Assembly (NCBI GenBank): GCA_963772845.1
Contig: CAVYYW010000014.1
Coordinates: 248,001-312,000 of the forward strand
Source: CAVYYW01 sp963772845
GTDB taxonomy: Bacteria; Bacillota; Bacilli; Bacillales; Sporolactobacillaceae
DNA: 64,000 nt
Direction of reading: 5' to 3'
The notes under the pieces were generated by a model, which saw only the letters and a program-made list of their open reading frames with translations, was not told the DNA's origin and made no database searches. Below, piece by piece: positions 51,189 to 59,903 of the stretch. Position numbers and translations under genes: made by a program. Position 1 is the first letter of the stretch. Every line of letters starts with the position of its first letter.

Positions 51189-52013
51189 ATGTTGAAGGGT
51201 CCAATAGGTGTTATAGACTCAGGTGTCGGCGGATTAACAGTAGCTAAAGAAATTATACGTCAGCTTCCTAATGAGGAGATCGTCTATTTAGGCGATAATG
51301 CCCGGTGTCCATACGGTCCGCGTCCTATGTCACAAGTCCGGCTGTTCACGTGGGAAATGACAAGGTATCTTTTAGAAAATAAAAAAATCAAAATGCTTGT
51401 TATCGCATGCAATACGGCTACAGCAGCCGTATACGAGGAAATAAAAAGAACGCTCTCTATCCCAGTAATTGGTGTCATTCATCCTGGCGCGCGCTCTGCA
51501 ATTAAAATGTCCCAAACGAGTCATATCGGTGTAATAGGCACAGCGGGTACGATTGACAGCGGCGCTTATAGCCGTGCGCTTCATCTTATTGATCCACATA
51601 TTCGGGTTACGGACCTTGCCTGCCCGCCTTTTGTACCTCTTGTTGAAGCGGGGAATATCGATTCTCGGGAGACAGAGGAAATTGTACGAGAAACTCTAAG
51701 TCCAATATTGAATGATCCACGCATGGATGCGCTTATTCTCGGATGTACCCATTACCCCATTCTACGGGAGATTATTCAAAAAGTTACAGGTCCCTCTCTC
51801 CAGTTGATTGATTCAGCTGAAGAAACGGCAAGGGAAGTCAGCACGATATTATTTCATAAAGAGATGCTAAGAACCGATTTAGAAGATCCACAGCATCAAT
51901 TTTTTACTACCGGATCCCACAAAATGATGGAACGGGTTGTAGAAAATTGGTTAGGTCTTGATTCAATGGTGCAGTATTTGGATCTATCCGTATTTTCTTC
52001 TTCCATATTATAA
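51189..52013 (+). CDS. racE: Glutamate racemase
   Basis: Makes D-glutamate for peptidoglycan (and in some Bacillus for poly-gamma-glutamate). The 274-aa protein shows the two-cysteine active site: VIDSGVGGLTVAKE with the catalytic Asp/Ser, VIACNTATA with Cys on one side and LILGCTHYPIL with Cys on the other. ATG 51189 follows a weak ribosome site (GGGG). Confidence 0.95.
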   Translation: MLKGPIGVIDSGVGGLTVAKEIIRQLPNEEIVYLGDNARCPYGPRPMSQVRLFTWEMTRYLLENKKIKMLVIACNTATAAVYEEIKRTLSIPVIGVIHPGARSAIKMSQTSHIGVIGTAGTIDSGAYSRALHLIDPHIRVTDLACPPFVPLVEAGNIDSRETEEIVRETLSPILNDPRMDALILGCTHYPILREIIQKVTGPSLQLIDSAEETAREVSTILFHKEMLRTDLEDPQHQFFTTGSHKMMERVVENWLGLDSMVQYLDLSVFSSSIL

Positions 52014-52033
52014 AATTGTCTTGGCGGTTCTAT

Positions 52034-52074
52034 CCTTGTCCTTCTTTTAGTATATATTTCTAAAAAGGACAAGG
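52034..52074 (+). promoter_or_regulatory. Hairpin overlapping the gerM ribosome site
   Basis: CCTTGTCC and GGACAAGG, extended by TTTTAG/CTAAAA inside, form a long stem. The right arm overlaps the start of the gerM ribosome site AAGGAGGGG (52071-52079). There is no T-run. Confidence 0.6.
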
Positions 52075-52084
52075 AGGGGCCAGG

Positions 52085-53134
52085 ATGATGAAAAGGAAGA
52101 CTAGCCTTCTGATAGGGTTAATTGGTTTTTCCTGGTTGCTATGCTCGTGCACATCGGCTGTTCCTGCGGCCGTTATACCAAAACAGGTTGCTTTTCAGGC
52201 CGTATTAACACCTTTCGTGTTTCATTCATCTGTTGCCCAAAAAGGTGCTGATCAACGGCTAATATACCTCATCGATCGGGACCAGCACGTGGTGCCTTGG
52301 GCCGTGAATTTTCCTAAAACGGACACTCCCGTAGAGCAAACGGTTAACGCTTTAGTGAAGGATGATGTGCTGTCAAACAGTGTGCCTAATGGATTTTCGC
52401 TGCCGCTGCCACCTGAAACAAGTGTTAACCACGTTGAATACGGTGCAAACGGTGAAGTGACGGTAGATTTGACTTCGACTTTTTTAGATTATCCGAAGGA
52501 GCAGGAAACGGCTGTATTTGAAGCTCTTACTCAATCTCTCCTTCAGTTGGAAGAAGTTAAACGTGTTAAACTAAAAATTGATGGCAAGCCTTTACAGGAA
52601 ACGAAAGATTTCCACGCATTTATTGGAGAAGGACTGGATAAGAATAATGGTACAAACCTAGCGAAAGGTCCGGCTGTGGACATGACGAACACAGTCAATC
52701 AGACTGTTTTTTTACTATCTTCTCAGCAAAATCAACCTTACTTTCTTCCAGTTACGCTTTCAAGAAAAACAGGAGAAGGAACTCCCCGTGATGTTATTCG
52801 GCTGCTGATGATGAACGACTGGAGTGAACAGGATATCTATTCACCTTTTAATGAAGGAAGCAAACTCACCTCTTCACCTGTTATCCACGATAATCAGCTT
52901 TCCTTGAGCTTTAATAGCCGAACATTGACAGATCTGCGCGGGCAAAGGCTGAGTCCGGAACTCTTAACCTGTCTGGCATTAACGTTCATTGATGAAAAGA
53001 ACATTCACTCAGTAATGATTCATATTAAAGGTATTGATAAAGAGTGGGAAATTCATAGGGAAAACAGTTATGAGTTTATTTATACGGTTACGAGTGGTGA
53101 TGCTTCCGCCAAGCAGCAAGAGGTCGCTGGTTAA
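52085..53134 (+). CDS. gerM: Germination/sporulation lipoprotein GerM
   Basis: GerM is needed for sporulation septum stability and germination in B. subtilis, acting outside the membrane. The 349-aa protein has a lipoprotein signal (MMKRKTSLLIGLIGFSWLL, lipobox L19-C-S-C22) and two GerMN domains (about 70-185 and 215-335), each with an NALVKDD- or RLLMMND-type helix and a VTVDLTSTFLDYP- or LSLSFNSRTL-type strand. ATG 52085 follows AAGGAGGGG, which is partly held in a hairpin. It is followed by rph. Confidence 0.9.
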   Translation: MMKRKTSLLIGLIGFSWLLCSCTSAVPAAVIPKQVAFQAVLTPFVFHSSVAQKGADQRLIYLIDRDQHVVPWAVNFPKTDTPVEQTVNALVKDDVLSNSVPNGFSLPLPPETSVNHVEYGANGEVTVDLTSTFLDYPKEQETAVFEALTQSLLQLEEVKRVKLKIDGKPLQETKDFHAFIGEGLDKNNGTNLAKGPAVDMTNTVNQTVFLLSSQQNQPYFLPVTLSRKTGEGTPRDVIRLLMMNDWSEQDIYSPFNEGSKLTSSPVIHDNQLSLSFNSRTLTDLRGQRLSPELLTCLALTFIDEKNIHSVMIHIKGIDKEWEIHRENSYEFIYTVTSGDASAKQQEVAG

Positions 53135-53240
53135 AAGTATGTTATAGTAATAAAGCGGATTTACCTTGATTCGCTGATATTGAATAAATGGATCGGAAGT
53201 GACGAATAAAGATCCATGTGAAAAAGCAGGAGGAATATAG

Positions 53241-53987
53241 ATGAGAATTGATGGAAGAGAGAAGGATGAACTTAGACCTGTCCAAATTGAAACGGAGTTT
53301 ATCTCGCATCCGGAAGGATCGGTTTTAATCACTATAGGAAACACAAAGGTCATTTGCAACGCCACAGTTGAGGAGAGAGTTCCTCATTTTATGCGTGGAC
53401 AAGGAAAAGGCTGGATTACAGCCGAATACGCAATGCTTCCAAGAGCGACTGCTCAACGAAATATCCGTGAATCAAGCAAAGGCAAAGTAAGTGGAAGGAC
53501 GATGGAGATTCAGCGCCTGATTGGACGGGCCTTAAGATCAGTTGTTGATCTCAAAAAAATGGGTGAGAGGACACTTTGGATTGATTGTGACGTCATTCAG
53601 GCAGATGGTGGAACAAGAACAGCTTCTATAACAGGCGCATTTGTCGCCATGGTTTTGGCCTTCGAAAAAGCAAAGAATAAAGGTCTCATCACGACAATTC
53701 CAGTGCGTACTTATTTAGCGGCCACATCAGTAGGGATCCATCCCGAGCACGATGTGATCCTTGATTTATGCTATGAAGAAGACTCAACGGCAGATGTTGA
53801 CATGAATATCGTTATGACAGGAAAAAATCAGTATGTTGAAATTCAGGGCACCGGAGAAGAAGCAACATTTGATGAGGAAGAACTTACAGCGCTTCTTTCT
53901 GCAGGAAAAAAAGGAATCAAAGAATTGATTGCTTTACAAAAAACCATTCTTGGCGAGCATCTAGTCGAAACAATTGAAACTTACTGA
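53241..53987 (+). CDS. rph: Ribonuclease PH
   Basis: Phosphorolytic 3'-5' exoribonuclease that trims tRNA precursors. The 248-aa protein begins MRIDGREKDELRPVQIETEF and contains GQGKGWITAEYAMLPRAT, the phosphate-site arginine region RTMEIQRLIGRALRS and DVIQADGGTRTASITGAFVAM. ATG 53241 follows AGGAGGAAT. It is 12 bases from rdgB. Confidence 0.97.
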   Translation: MRIDGREKDELRPVQIETEFISHPEGSVLITIGNTKVICNATVEERVPHFMRGQGKGWITAEYAMLPRATAQRNIRESSKGKVSGRTMEIQRLIGRALRSVVDLKKMGERTLWIDCDVIQADGGTRTASITGAFVAMVLAFEKAKNKGLITTIPVRTYLAATSVGIHPEHDVILDLCYEEDSTADVDMNIVMTGKNQYVEIQGTGEEATFDEEELTALLSAGKKGIKELIALQKTILGEHLVETIETY

Positions 53988-53999
53988 GGTGATAAGGAC

Positions 54000-54605
54000 A
54001 TGTCTAAGCTGATCATTGCAACGAATAATCCAGGAAAAGCTGAAGAATTCGAACTGCTTTTTGTAGACTTTGATGAGACAGTCCTTTCATTAAAGGATTT
54101 GCCACAATCTATTGAGGTCGAAGAAACCGGGAGCACGTTTTACGAAAATGCCAGACTAAAGGCTGAAGCGGTCTCAGCTATGACAGGTGAAACAGTGATA
54201 AGTGATGACTCCGGTTTGGTTATTGATGCTTTGGAAGGCAGGCCAGGGGTTTATTCTGCTCGCTTTGCAGGACCTGAAAAAAATGATCAGGCTAATATTG
54301 ATAAAGTTTTAAAGCTTATGAAAAATGTTCCCCGTGATGAAAGAAGCGCGCGTTTTGTTACCGTTCTGGCTATTTCTAAACCAGGTTTACCAACTCGTTA
54401 TATTGAAGGGGAGTGCCATGGCGTCATTACTGAAACGAACAGTGGCGCAGGCGGGTTTGGTTATGATCCTATTTTTTATGTCCCTGAAAAAAAGAAAACA
54501 TTTGCTGAAATGAGCAGAGAAGAAAAAAATGAAATCAGTCACCGGGGAAAAGCTATGAAGCAGCTCAAGGCTATTTGGCCGGAAATACGAGGTGAAGATC
54601 AATGA
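54000..54605 (+). CDS. rdgB: dITP/XTP pyrophosphatase (RdgB/HAM1 family)
   Basis: Removes non-canonical purine NTPs (ITP, XTP) from the pool. The 201-aa protein starts IIATNNPGKAEEFELLF, the HAM1 signature, with ETGSTFYENARLKAEA, ISDDSGLVIDALEGRPGVYS and GFGYDPIFYVPE. ATG 54000 follows GAGGTGATAAGG. It overlaps the next gene by four bases. Called ysnA in B. subtilis. Confidence 0.95.
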   Translation: MSKLIIATNNPGKAEEFELLFVDFDETVLSLKDLPQSIEVEETGSTFYENARLKAEAVSAMTGETVISDDSGLVIDALEGRPGVYSARFAGPEKNDQANIDKVLKLMKNVPRDERSARFVTVLAISKPGLPTRYIEGECHGVITETNSGAGGFGYDPIFYVPEKKKTFAEMSREEKNEISHRGKAMKQLKAIWPEIRGEDQ

Positions 54606-55132
54606 AGGTTCTGATTGTGAGTGACACCCACGGCCAGTCCGAAAAACTGCGGAACGTATATTCTTTTTATGAGAAAAAGATGGATCTTTTTATTCATTGC
54701 GGAGATTCTGAGCAACATGCAGAAGAAGCTGAAATGAAGCCTTTTTATTCAGTTAAGGGAAATTGCGATGGAGCAGATGCGGGATATAAAGATAATGAAT
54801 TAATTAATCAATCTGGTTTAACGTGGCTGATCACCCATGGACATCTTTATAATGTTAAATCCACACCTCTTCCCTTAAAGTTTAAAGCGGAAGAAACAGA
54901 TGCTGATATTGTCTGTTTTGGGCATACCCATCATGCGGCAGCCTTTAAAGAAGGGAAGACTGTATACATAAATCCTGGAAGCATCGGTGTGCCAAAAAGC
55001 CCTGCCGTTCCAACCTATAGCATTGCTGAATGGATTCCATCAGCACGCAGATTGACAATTCGGCTGATGACGCTTGAGCATCAAGAACTGGAAGATTATC
55101 GGGTGGTTTATATTTTGGAGAATAAATCTTAA
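54602..55132 (+). CDS. ysnB: YfcE/MJ0936-type metallophosphoesterase
   Basis: A 176-aa calcineurin-like phosphoesterase with the metal-site motifs VSDTHGQ, HCGDSE, KGNCDGAD, ITHGHLYNV and CFGHTHHA. Substrate unknown; related enzymes cleave phosphodiesters in vitro. The ATG at 54602 overlaps the rdgB stop, so the two are translationally coupled. Confidence 0.93.
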   Translation: MKVLIVSDTHGQSEKLRNVYSFYEKKMDLFIHCGDSEQHAEEAEMKPFYSVKGNCDGADAGYKDNELINQSGLTWLITHGHLYNVKSTPLPLKFKAEETDADIVCFGHTHHAAAFKEGKTVYINPGSIGVPKSPAVPTYSIAEWIPSARRLTIRLMTLEHQELEDYRVVYILENKS

Positions 55133-55140
55133 TAAATCTA

Positions 55141-55169
55141 TTGACAGTTTCCGCTATATGATTTATATT
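55141..55169 (+). promoter_or_regulatory. Promoter of the tRNA pair
   Basis: TTGACA (55141-55146), 17-bp spacer, TATATT (55164-55169). Confidence 0.8.
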
Positions 55170-55191
55170 AATTAATGTCGCAGTTAGCGGT

Positions 55192-55265
55192 GCGGGTGTA
55201 GTTTAGTGGTAAAACAAGAGCCTTCCAAGCTCTGGTCGTGGGTTCGATTCCCATCACCCGCTCCA
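55192..55265 (+). tRNA. tRNA-Gly (anticodon TCC)
   Basis: Acceptor arms GCGGGTG and CACCCGC with encoded CCA; anticodon loop CTTCCAA gives TCC; GGTTCGATTCC T-loop is standard. Length 74 nt. Confidence 0.98.
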
Positions 55266-55268
55266 TAT

Positions 55269-55345
55269 GTCCCAGTAGCTCAGCTGGATAGAGCATACGC
55301 CTTCTAAGCGTACGGTCGGGAGTTCGAATCTCTCCTGGGACGCCA
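55269..55345 (+). tRNA. tRNA-Arg (anticodon TCT)
   Basis: Acceptor arms GTCCCAG and CTGGGAC, G discriminator and encoded CCA; anticodon loop CTTCTAA gives TCT, reading AGA/AGG. Length 77 nt; three bases after the Gly tRNA. Confidence 0.98.
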
Positions 55346-55377
55346 TGAAATTTTCTACATAATATAGTAATGAAATT

Positions 55378-55404
55378 AACCTCTGCCAAGCAGGGGGTTT
55401 TTTT
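55378..55404 (+). terminator. Terminator after the tRNAs
   Basis: AACCTCTGC and GCAGGGGGTT around CAA, then TTTTT. Confidence 0.85.
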
Positions 55405-55434
55405 ATATCTTTTTAAAAAGAATTTTACTTACCT

Positions 55435-55623
55435 ATGGGTAAAAGGCATAATGGGGATAAAGTACAATTCATATGGAATTCTAAAGGTGATAGCCTTTTT
55501 TCTGCCTGCATCATTAAGGAAAGCATTGATATGCTCACTATTAGTAAAAAAACGGGGAAATTGCTCACTGTGCATCCCGGAGTTATTATACTGTATCAGT
55601 GTAAAAAAGCACGATGGAGATAG
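55435..55623 (+). CDS. Doubtful 62-aa open frame before the TPR gene
   Basis: ATG 55435 opens a 62-codon frame (MGKRHNGDKVQFIW ... ) with a beta-rich pattern GDKVQFIWNSKGDSLFSACI and LLTVHPGVII, somewhat like small SH3-like DUF2187-type proteins of Bacillus. There is no visible ribosome site and the end is unusually basic. It stops 12 bases before the TPR gene. I keep it as a low-confidence hypothetical. Confidence 0.3.
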   Translation: MGKRHNGDKVQFIWNSKGDSLFSACIIKESIDMLTISKKTGKLLTVHPGVIILYQCKKARWR

Positions 55624-55635
55624 GATGACGAAATT

Positions 55636-56694
55636 ATGGCACATCGGAACAAAAATAAAAAAAATAACAGTAATCTATTTCATCTTCCGGATCTGCCAAA
55701 ACGGATCATGGAAAAAGCGGTTCAGGCTCTTAAAGACAATCAATATGAAGAAGCAAAACGGCTCTTCGCTCAATTATTAGAAATAGATGAAGAGCATAGC
55801 CAGGCTGCTTATGGAATGGCGATTTGTTTATTAGAGCTCGCAGAGTATGAGCCTGCAGAAAAACTGACGCGGGAAATGCTGCAAAAAGACATGGGCGATT
55901 ATTTCGAAGTTTTTCGCCTTCACATTACGGTGTTAATTCAGACTAATCAATACGATAAAGGCGCGGAAATGCTTCAGAGCATCTTAGAAGAAATTGAAAT
56001 GCCTCCTGAAACCCGGGAATCTTATATTCAGCTTCTCGATTTTTGCCAAGCACGTCAAAAAGATCAGCAGGACTTCCCAAAGATCCCAGATTCTTCTCCC
56101 GACTCAACATCGGTTTCACCGGAAGAGGTAAAAGTAATGATGGACAGCTTGGGTTCAGACTTGCCCCCAGAAAAGAAATGGTCCGCCATCCATGCCTTAT
56201 ACGATCTTGAAGGCGAGCAGACGTTTGAGATTGTTCAGCCGCTTTTGATAAAAGACAGCATTGATCCCTTCACGAAAACACTTATGTTAAAAGCACTCGG
56301 AGAAAATGGCTATAGCGGCGACGCAGAAGTAAGGAAATTTAACACATCTTATACTATTAAAATTCATCCCGATCAAAAATTGTTGAATCCCATAACCAGG
56401 GAGATTAAAGAAAGTATACATAATATCCTGCTCTCTGAAAATCCAACGTTGTGTGATCAGGTTGTAGATGTTTGGGAGCATTTCAGCTATGCAAGCTACC
56501 CGATGGATCTGACAATAGGCAGTACGCAACGCTGGGCTGCCGCCTGTACTGCGTATGTTTATCAGCTGAACGGGATGACTGACGATTTAAACAGAATATA
56601 TGAGCTTTTTGAGGTGGATCAAACGGAATGTGACGCACAATATGAAGAGATTAAAAAGGTTGAAGAAGACCCATCTACCTTAGATTTTATTTAA
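55636..56694 (+). CDS. ysoA: TPR-repeat protein (YsoA-like)
   Basis: A 352-aa protein with tetratricopeptide-type helical pairs in the first half (ALKDNQYEEAKRLFAQLLEI, AAYGMAICLLELAEYEPAEK, VLIQTNQYDKGAEMLQSILE), followed by a linker rich in Pro and Ser (about 140-160) and a helical C-terminal domain. It likely mediates protein contacts; no enzymatic motif. It precedes tig as ysoA does in B. subtilis. ATG 55636 has a modest ribosome site (GATAGGATG). Confidence 0.85.
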   Translation: MAHRNKNKKNNSNLFHLPDLPKRIMEKAVQALKDNQYEEAKRLFAQLLEIDEEHSQAAYGMAICLLELAEYEPAEKLTREMLQKDMGDYFEVFRLHITVLIQTNQYDKGAEMLQSILEEIEMPPETRESYIQLLDFCQARQKDQQDFPKIPDSSPDSTSVSPEEVKVMMDSLGSDLPPEKKWSAIHALYDLEGEQTFEIVQPLLIKDSIDPFTKTLMLKALGENGYSGDAEVRKFNTSYTIKIHPDQKLLNPITREIKESIHNILLSENPTLCDQVVDVWEHFSYASYPMDLTIGSTQRWAAACTAYVYQLNGMTDDLNRIYELFEVDQTECDAQYEEIKKVEEDPSTLDFI

Positions 56695-56718
56695 ATTTGC
56701 GTCTATAAGGGATTACTT

Positions 56719-56746
56719 TTGAAATGAAAAGCAAGTGTGCTATAAT
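56719..56746 (+). promoter_or_regulatory. Sigma-A promoter of tig
   Basis: TTGAAA (56719-56724), 16-bp spacer, TATAAT (56741-56746). Confidence 0.7.
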
Positions 56747-56811
56747 GAAGTGGTTGCATTTTCGTATGAAAAAAATATAAGTATGAAGATACATGTTGGA
56801 GGTAAGAATAA

Positions 56812-58119
56812 ATGAATGTAAATGCAAAATGGGAGAAACAAGAAGGTAATCAAGGAAAGTTAACAATGGAAGTTGATGCGGCAAGCTTTAAAGGCGCTCT
56901 AGACCAAGCTTTTAAAAAAGTGGTAAAAGATATTAATGTGCCTGGCTTCCGTAAAGGGAAAGTACCACGTATGATTTTTGAACAGCGTTTTGGCGTTGAA
57001 TCACTTTATCAGGATGCTCTAGATATCATCCTTCCTCAAGTTTATTCAAAAGCTATTGAAGAAACTGGTATTGAACCAGTGGATCAGCCTGAGGTTGATG
57101 TTGAACAGGTAGAAAAAGGCAAAGAGTTAATTCTTACAGCTAAAGTGACGGTTAAGCCGGAAGTGAAGCTTGGGGAATATAAAGGCCTTGAAGTTGAAGA
57201 ACTTGAAACAGAAGTTACTGAAGAAGATGTGAACCAGGAGCTTAAACAGCTTCAAGAGCGTTTCGCAGAACTTGCTGTAAAAGAAGACGGCGCCATTGAA
57301 GAAGGCGATACCGCTGTGATGGATTTTGAAGGCTTTGTAGACGGCGAAGCTTTTGAAGGCGGAAAAGCTGAGAACTATTCACTGGACATTGGTTCAAACA
57401 CCTTTATTCCTGGCTTTGAAGAACAGCTTATCGGAATGAAAACAGGTGAAGAAAAAGAAGTCACTGTGACATTCCCTGAGGATTATCACGCTGAAGAACT
57501 TAAAGGTAAAGATGCGACATTTAAAGTCAACGTCCATGAAATTAAAGTGAAGGAACTTCCTGCACTTGATGACGAGTTCGCGAAAGATGCCGACGAAGAA
57601 GTGGAATCTTTTGAGGAATTAAAGACTAAAATTGAAAATAGGCTAAAAGATCAAAAAGCATCTACAGCAGAAAACAGCAAACGCGATGCAGTCGTTGAAC
57701 AAGCAACACAAAATGCTGAAATTGATCTTCCAGAAGTCATGGTTGAAAGCGAGCAGGCAAATATGCTTCGTGAATTTGAACAGCAAATTCAGTCTCAAGG
57801 CCTGACTCTGGATATGTACTATCAATTTGCAGGCGTCGATCAAGACGGCCTTAAAGAACAAATGAAGGACGATGCTGAAAAACGTGTCCGAGCAAACTTG
57901 ACGTTAGAAGCAATTGCAAAGGCAGAGAACCTTGAAGTGGCTGAAGCAGATATTGATAAAGAATATGAAAACATGGCTTCAACTTACAACCTTGAAGTTG
58001 ATCAGGTTAAACAGATGCTTGCAATGCAAGGCGGCGATGATGTTGTTAAGGCTGACATTCGTTTGAAAAAAGCTGTTGACTTGTTGCTCGAAGAAAGCAA
58101 AATTAAAGAAGCAAAATAA
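56812..58119 (+). CDS. tig: Trigger factor
   Basis: Ribosome-associated chaperone and prolyl isomerase that meets nascent chains. The 435-aa protein has the ribosome-docking signature GFRKGKVPRMIFEQRFG in the N-domain (1-115), an FKBP-type PPIase domain (about 160-245; GDTAVMDFEGFVDGEAFEGG) and a long helical C-domain. ATG 56812 follows GGAGGTAAG. It has its own promoter and terminator, upstream of clpX. Confidence 0.97.
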   Translation: MNVNAKWEKQEGNQGKLTMEVDAASFKGALDQAFKKVVKDINVPGFRKGKVPRMIFEQRFGVESLYQDALDIILPQVYSKAIEETGIEPVDQPEVDVEQVEKGKELILTAKVTVKPEVKLGEYKGLEVEELETEVTEEDVNQELKQLQERFAELAVKEDGAIEEGDTAVMDFEGFVDGEAFEGGKAENYSLDIGSNTFIPGFEEQLIGMKTGEEKEVTVTFPEDYHAEELKGKDATFKVNVHEIKVKELPALDDEFAKDADEEVESFEELKTKIENRLKDQKASTAENSKRDAVVEQATQNAEIDLPEVMVESEQANMLREFEQQIQSQGLTLDMYYQFAGVDQDGLKEQMKDDAEKRVRANLTLEAIAKAENLEVAEADIDKEYENMASTYNLEVDQVKQMLAMQGGDDVVKADIRLKKAVDLLLEESKIKEAK

Positions 58120-58128
58120 TGAATCAGG

Positions 58129-58158
58129 ATAAGGCGCGAGTAATCGTGCCTTATTCTT
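58129..58158 (+). terminator. Terminator after tig
   Basis: ATAAGGCGCGA and GTGCCTTAT arms, then TCTTT. Confidence 0.7.
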
Positions 58159-58415
58159 TAAAAAATGTTTTTTCTTTATTCAAAAATTTTCTGATTTTTG
58201 AGCTGTTTCGTTTAAAGACATCTACACTTTGCAATACATACGCTTTCTAATGCAAATGTTTTATTTGTCTCAGTCTTTTATGTTACAATGCGTACATAAA
58301 CGAATTAAGAGACGAATAAGGCGAGAAACCAGCGTGTTTTGATGTGTTATACAAGCTAAAATCGCTTCGCTCTTGTCTTTAATAAATATGGACAGAACTT
58401 TATAGGGGTGAAATC

Positions 58416-59687
58416 ATGTTTAAGTTTAATGATGAAAAAGGACAATTGAAGTGTTCTTTTTGTGGCAAAACTCAAGATCAAGTCCGAAAGCTCGTTGCCG
58501 GACCAGGCGTCTACATTTGTGATGAATGTATTGAACTCTGCACTGAAATTGTTGAAGAGGAATTAGGCGCAGAAGAAGAAGTTGAGTTTAAAGATATTCC
58601 AAAACCGCAAGATATTCGCGCAATTCTTGAGGATTACGTGATTGGTCAGGTAGAGGCAAAGAAAAACTTGTCTGTAGCTGTTTATAATCACTATAAAAGA
58701 GTTAATGCAAAACAAAAAAATGATGATGTTGAGCTGTCAAAAAGTAATATCGTTATGATCGGTCCGACAGGCAGCGGGAAAACACTTCTCGCTCAAACAA
58801 TGGCTCGTATCCTCAATGTTCCTTTTGCAATTGCTGATGCAACATCATTGACGGAAGCCGGCTATGTTGGGGAAGATGTTGAAAACATTCTTCTGAAGCT
58901 GATTCAATCTGCTGATTACGATGTGGAAAAAGCAGAAAAAGGGATTATCTATATCGATGAAATTGATAAAATTGCACGCAAATCCGAAAACCCATCTATT
59001 ACGAGGGATGTATCTGGTGAAGGCGTTCAACAGGCCCTTCTGAAGATTCTCGAAGGTACTGTAGCAAGCGTCCCTCCACAAGGCGGACGGAAACATCCGC
59101 ATCAAGAATTTATCCAGATCGACACAACCAATATACTGTTTATATGCGGCGGAGCATTTGATGGCATTGATCAGATTATTAAACGTCGTCTGGGTAAAAA
59201 AGTTATCGGATTTGGGTCAGAAACAACAACTAAAGACCTGACTAAAGATGACTTCTTGAAAAATGTCCTGCCGGAAGATTTGTTGAAATTCGGTCTGATT
59301 CCTGAATTTATTGGCCGTCTTCCTGTGGTTACAAGCTTGGAACAGCTTGATGAGGCAGCCCTTATCGAAATTCTCACGAAGCCGAAGAATGCACTTGTTA
59401 AACAGTATTCAAAGCTGCTAGAGCTTGATGATGTAGAGCTTGAATTTACTGAAGGAGCGCTTCGTGAAATTTCTAAGCTTGCGATTGAAAGAAAAACGGG
59501 TGCGCGGGGACTTCGTTCTATTATTGAAGGCATTATGCTGGATGTAATGTATGAACTGCCTTCAAGAGAAGACATTGTTAAGTGCACCATAACGGAAGAA
59601 ACAGTTTCCGAAAAAGTGGCGCCACGATTAGAATCAGCAGATGGTACTGTAGTAAAAACACAGGAAACCCCAAAGGAAAGCGCCTAA
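58416..59687 (+). CDS. clpX: ATP-dependent Clp protease ATP-binding subunit ClpX
   Basis: AAA+ unfoldase that feeds substrates to ClpP. The 423-aa protein has an N-terminal zinc-binding domain (CSFCGKTQDQV ... CDECIELC), Walker A GPTGSGKT, Walker B IIYIDEIDKI, pore loop GYVGEDVEN, the ClpP-binding IGF-type loop (VIGFGSE) and sensor-2 GARGLRS. ATG 58416 follows AGGGGTG. In B. subtilis lonB lies between clpX and lonA; here lonA follows directly. Confidence 0.97.
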   Translation: MFKFNDEKGQLKCSFCGKTQDQVRKLVAGPGVYICDECIELCTEIVEEELGAEEEVEFKDIPKPQDIRAILEDYVIGQVEAKKNLSVAVYNHYKRVNAKQKNDDVELSKSNIVMIGPTGSGKTLLAQTMARILNVPFAIADATSLTEAGYVGEDVENILLKLIQSADYDVEKAEKGIIYIDEIDKIARKSENPSITRDVSGEGVQQALLKILEGTVASVPPQGGRKHPHQEFIQIDTTNILFICGGAFDGIDQIIKRRLGKKVIGFGSETTTKDLTKDDFLKNVLPEDLLKFGLIPEFIGRLPVVTSLEQLDEAALIEILTKPKNALVKQYSKLLELDDVELEFTEGALREISKLAIERKTGARGLRSIIEGIMLDVMYELPSREDIVKCTITEETVSEKVAPRLESADGTVVKTQETPKESA

Positions 59688-59728
59688 ATAGGATGACTCA
59701 AAATAAATAGTAAATATGTTCTTAACTG

Positions 59729-59764
59729 GACCATCGCATCTTTCAGTGTGCGGTGGTCTTTTAC
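59729..59764 (+). terminator. Terminator after clpX
   Basis: GACCATCGCA and TGCGGTGGTC (one G-U) with a short T-run. A second palindrome, CTTAAAAACCA/TGGTTTTTAAG, follows at 59770-59803. Confidence 0.65.
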
Positions 59765-59903
59765 ACTTTCTTAAAAACCATCAGAGGATGCGTGGTTTTT
59801 AAGTAAATCAGTCATTAATGGTGCGTAAATAGCTTACAATTAGACAATGCTAAAGCATATAAGATAGAATTGTACAGAGGTAATGACATGGAGGTGAATT
59901 TCA

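Noticed and set aside
55370..55780. 136-aa frame after the tRNAs overlapping the TPR gene
   Set aside because: It starts in the tRNA terminator and overlaps the well-supported TPR gene out of frame.
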